This document shows, one piece after another, positions 61,351 through 64,000 of a stretch of DNA of 64,000 nt. A program made the translations under genes and the position numbers. The DNA is from an uncultured Prochlorococcus sp. (lineage in GTDB: Bacteria; Cyanobacteriota; Cyanobacteriia; PCC-6307; Cyanobiaceae): the NCBI GenBank assembly GCA_902574425.1, contig CACGNA010000001.1, positions 1 through 64,000 of the forward strand, in the 5' to 3' direction. Position 1 is the first letter of the stretch. Each line of letters starts with the position of its first letter. The notes beneath the pieces were generated by a model. It was given only the letters and a program-made list of their open reading frames with translations. It had not been told where the DNA came from and did no database searches.

Positions 61351-62637
61351 CTAGAATTTGAATGTTGTATTAATAACATATCCGGTCATATCTACTTCTT
61401 TACCAGCACCATCACTTGATGTGCCACCAAAGATTGCGGGAGTTACAGTAACAGAATCATTTACTTTGTAATCGTAATATACTTCATACAAGAATGGATC
61501 TACTGTATCGTCCTCATGTTTTTGAGGTTGACCAAAAGCAATACCAATTCTGTCATCAGCATTAAATATGTCTTGCCAAGTAAGACCTACAAAATAAGCA
61601 TCTGTATTGGAATTACCAGTAGCATCTGTTTCTGAAGTGTCATATCCAAAAGAAATTGAAGGAGTAGCTGTACCAGTATTTTCTGGTCTCCACCAACCTC
61701 TTAAACCAATATTGGTACTATTACCGTCACCAGGTCTAGCTGATCCATCAGTTGTCTTGAAGTAAGAATCAGTCCATCCGTTATATTTTTGGTTGATAAT
61801 AGCTGAGACTGAATATTGTGGCTTTGTAAAACCGACTTGAGTAGCCCAACTAGTCTTACCTTCATCACCAAGAATACCAGTAACAGTATTGCCCTTTTGA
61901 GTTGTGAAATTACTACTTATTGCAAAACCATTGTCAGCATTATATGCCCATCCAAGACCAGGACTTGTACTAGCACCATATGCAGCTGCATTACCTCCAA
62001 GTGTAAATGCCTTTAATACAGGCTTATAAATTGAAGGAGTAGTTCCATGCATGTAGTAGTTTTCAATCTTTGGACCAAACCAAACAGTATTGTTTTCACC
62101 TACTGGAGTTGAATACCAAATCTTATCAACTTTAAGAGCATCTCCATTTCCGTTAGCAGCACTTAAATAAGTGTTATATTCAGATTTAGTATCTGACCAA
62201 CCGTCATGGTTACCAGTTTTAATTCTTACATAAAGATTATCATCACCAGTGAAACTTGAATTCAAGTTCATTGTGTATGTGTAATTCGCCACAACTTCAC
62301 CAGTGTATCCTCCAACGACACCGTCTTTAGCGCCTTCTGTGTCTACACTACCGATAGTGAATACTGCTTTACCATCTAAAGTTGTTGTATCTGAGAAGCT
62401 ACCAGCTTCAAAATTACTTTGTCTAGCCTCAAGGCCATCAATACGACCTTTAAGGTTTGCAATGTCTTCACTAACTTCGTTAATGAATGTTGTGCTATCT
62501 AATCTTTTAGCTTTTGATCCACTACGTTCGTAGCTATTCATGCCTTCAAGATTTAAAGCTTCGGAAGCTTGCGCAGCCATCGGTGTCAAAAGACCAAAGG
62601 CAGTACCTGCAACCAAAAGTTTTTGGAAGAGTTTCAT
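61351..62637 (-). CDS. som: Som-type outer-membrane porin
   Basis: A 428-residue porin with a signal peptide (cleavage after AAQA), a short coiled-coil segment (EDIANLKGRIDGLEARQSNF), and a C-terminal 16-strand-type barrel region rich in Gly and aromatic residues ending TTFKF. It belongs to the cyanobacterial Som/OprB-like group, often annotated as iron-uptake porins. The usual N-terminal SLH domain is reduced to a short stub. Neighbouring futA makes a shared envelope and iron role plausible. Confidence 0.9.
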   Translation of the reverse strand: MKLFQKLLVAGTAFGLLTPMAAQASEALNLEGMNSYERSGSKAKRLDSTTFINEVSEDIANLKGRIDGLEARQSNFEAGSFSDTTTLDGKAVFTIGSVDTEGAKDGVVGGYTGEVVANYTYTMNLNSSFTGDDNLYVRIKTGNHDGWSDTKSEYNTYLSAANGNGDALKVDKIWYSTPVGENNTVWFGPKIENYYMHGTTPSIYKPVLKAFTLGGNAAAYGASTSPGLGWAYNADNGFAISSNFTTQKGNTVTGILGDEGKTSWATQVGFTKPQYSVSAIINQKYNGWTDSYFKTTDGSARPGDGNSTNIGLRGWWRPENTGTATPSISFGYDTSETDATGNSNTDAYFVGLTWQDIFNADDRIGIAFGQPQKHEDDTVDPFLYEVYYDYKVNDSVTVTPAIFGGTSSDGAGKEVDMTGYVINTTFKF

Positions 62638-62766
62638 TTTACCTCACACTAAAATTACCCATAAGAATGGGTATATATAATGTATCAAGTGAGACAAAAA
62701 ACAAAAGAATAATAAGTTGCCTATTGAAGTATCATTTATTACATATCTTATATCAATGGTTATTAA

Positions 62767-63636
62767 TTATTTTTTATTTAATGGATACATCAATAGTTCT
62801 CTTTCTTCAATCCAAGATGATGCAACTTCTCTGGCTAATTTTCTAATCTTTTCAATATATTGAGCACGATCTGTAACTGAAATCACTCCTCTTGCATCAA
62901 GCAAATTAAATGTATGACTACATTTTAGAACAAAATCAAGGGCAGGGTAAGTTAATTTCTTTACGATTAAAGTATTTGCCTCATCCTGATAAATTTCAAA
63001 TAATTTCCTAAGATTATCAGGATTAGATTCATTAAAATTATATGAGCATTGACTTTTTTCAAATTGAAGCCAAATATCACTATATTTTAAATTTTTGTTC
63101 CAATTTAAGTCCCAGATACTTTCCTTATCCTGCAAAAACGTTGCAATCCTCTCTAATCCATAAGTAATTTCAATTGGGATTGGATTACAATCTAATCCCC
63201 CGCATTGTTGGAAATAAGTAAATTGAGTAACTTCCATACCGTCCAACCAAACTTCCCAACCTACTCCCCAAGCCCCAAGAGTTGGTGACTCCCAATTATC
63301 TTCCACAAATCTTATGTCGTGATTTCTAGGATTAATTCCTAGAGATTCTAAAGAAGTTAAATATTTTTCTTGAATTCCCTCTGGGGAAGGTTTAATTATT
63401 ACTTGATATTGAAAGTAGTGCTGTGCCCTATTTGGATTATCTCCAAAACGTCCATCTGTGGGTCTTCTACATGGCTCTGAATATGCGACACTCCAAGGCT
63501 CTGGTCCAATAGCCCTTAAAAAAGTATGCGGATTCATTGTTCCAGCACCCTTTTCAGTATCATAAGGTTGCATTATTAAACATCCTTCTTCGGACCAAAA
63601 TTTATTTAAGTTTTGAATTATGTCCTGAAAAAACAT
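62767..63636 (-). CDS. glyQ: Glycyl-tRNA synthetase alpha subunit
   Basis: A 289-residue class II synthetase subunit. [56 protein letters not shown] and [20 protein letters not shown] are diagnostic. It pairs with a beta subunit (glyS) elsewhere. Length is as expected. The region 63637-63888 between it and the next gene shows only short decayed frames. Confidence 0.97.
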   Translation of the reverse strand: MFFQDIIQNLNKFWSEEGCLIMQPYDTEKGAGTMNPHTFLRAIGPEPWSVAYSEPCRRPTDGRFGDNPNRAQHYFQYQVIIKPSPEGIQEKYLTSLESLGINPRNHDIRFVEDNWESPTLGAWGVGWEVWLDGMEVTQFTYFQQCGGLDCNPIPIEITYGLERIATFLQDKESIWDLNWNKNLKYSDIWLQFEKSQCSYNFNESNPDNLRKLFEIYQDEANTLIVKKLTYPALDFVLKCSHTFNLLDARGVISVTDRAQYIEKIRKLAREVASSWIEERELLMYPLNKK

Positions 63637-63888
63637 CTAATTAAAAAATTAAGAAACTCAAAGCAATTCCATAAGCAATAATAACAAAGCTTCACACTAA
63701 AGAAGAATAAAATAATTTATTAAAATATTAATTGCTCTCAGAAAAGACATATTTTCAACTGTCATAAATAAGAAAATTTCAAACTAATAATGACAAAAGT
63801 AATTAACAACTCTAATTTCTAAATGGTTCTATAGTTATTTAATTCTTTGAATAAAATATTTTTGATTTAAAAATAAATTAAATATTAA

Positions 63889-64000
63889 TTATTTAAAAAA
63901 ATCTAGTGGCAATGGCCCAAAAGTACTAGCTTCTTGAGATTCATGGTCATACTGACAAGTTAACAAAATCCCTTCTCCAAGACCATTTTCAGATCTAATA
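63889..64000 (-). CDS. Partial gene at window edge, C-terminal end only
   Basis: The last 36 codons of a minus-strand gene running past the window end (RSENGLGEGILLTCQYDHES… then PLPLDFFK and TAA at 63889). The fragment is too short to name a family. Confidence 0.55.
   Translation of the reverse strand, partial: IRSENGLGEGILLTCQYDHESQEASTFGPLPLDFFK

Noticed and set aside
63637-63888. Short minus-strand membrane-like frames between glyQ and the edge gene
   Set aside because: Two fragments (17 and about 15 codons) in different frames; too short to call, possibly a decayed mini-gene.

Overview
The window is about 64 kb of AT-rich chromosome from a picocyanobacterium, almost certainly a high-light-adapted Prochlorococcus marinus. 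The basis is the low GC content, psbD/psbC overlapping by 17 bases, petM, ycf4, ycf39, a cluster of very short hli genes, an NADPH-thioredoxin reductase fused to thioredoxin, a Som-type porin next to the iron-binding protein FutA, and dozens of compact genes of 35-100 codons. The organism call rests on recognised families and layout, not on a database search.

Layout. (1) 1-15.8 kb is accessory DNA: an inverse-autotransporter-like outer-membrane protein with a secreted partner, an SRAP-domain protein, an NRAMP-related transporter, and about 35 tiny genes. Many of these are too short for routine gene calling, several are frameshifted or decayed, and three diverged copies of a structured non-coding element lie among them. 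(2) 15.9-23.2 kb holds an NSS-family Na+ symporter, SelO, a frameshifted cupin gene and an hli-hli-hli cluster with a strong terminator. (3) 23.2-49.6 kb is mostly core: ychF, an RND adaptor with polA, cysS, dxr, the transhydrogenase operon pntA1-pntA2-pntB, the trxB-trx fusion, infA, ycf39, petM, ilvH, a cyclophilin, ycf4, psbD-psbC, maf, cobQ, a small ferredoxin and a large predicted outer-membrane barrel. (4) 49.6-59.1 kb is a second accessory block ending at the 3' side of tRNA-Ser(CGA). It has three copies of a 90-110 bp repeat built from TCCACCAACAC units, a duplicated pair of small genes, and a set of likely defence genes: an HsdM-HsdS-AlbA_2 fusion whose start codon appears lost, a nuclease-like membrane protein with a DUF697-like partner, and a HARP-like plus HEPN protein. 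(5) 59.1-64 kb is an iron and outer-membrane neighbourhood (futA, a PiuC-like dioxygenase, som porin), then glyQ and the tail of one further gene.

Functional links. psbD/psbC, petM, ycf4, ycf39 and hli serve photosynthetic electron transport, assembly and photoprotection. pntAB and the NTRC-like fusion manage NADPH and thiol redox. futA, the porin and possibly the dioxygenase serve iron acquisition. The strongest candidates for something undescribed are the repeat-delimited modules beside tRNA-Ser (52-59 kb) and the three-copy structured element (0-4.8 kb). No integrase, transposase, CRISPR array or rRNA was seen.
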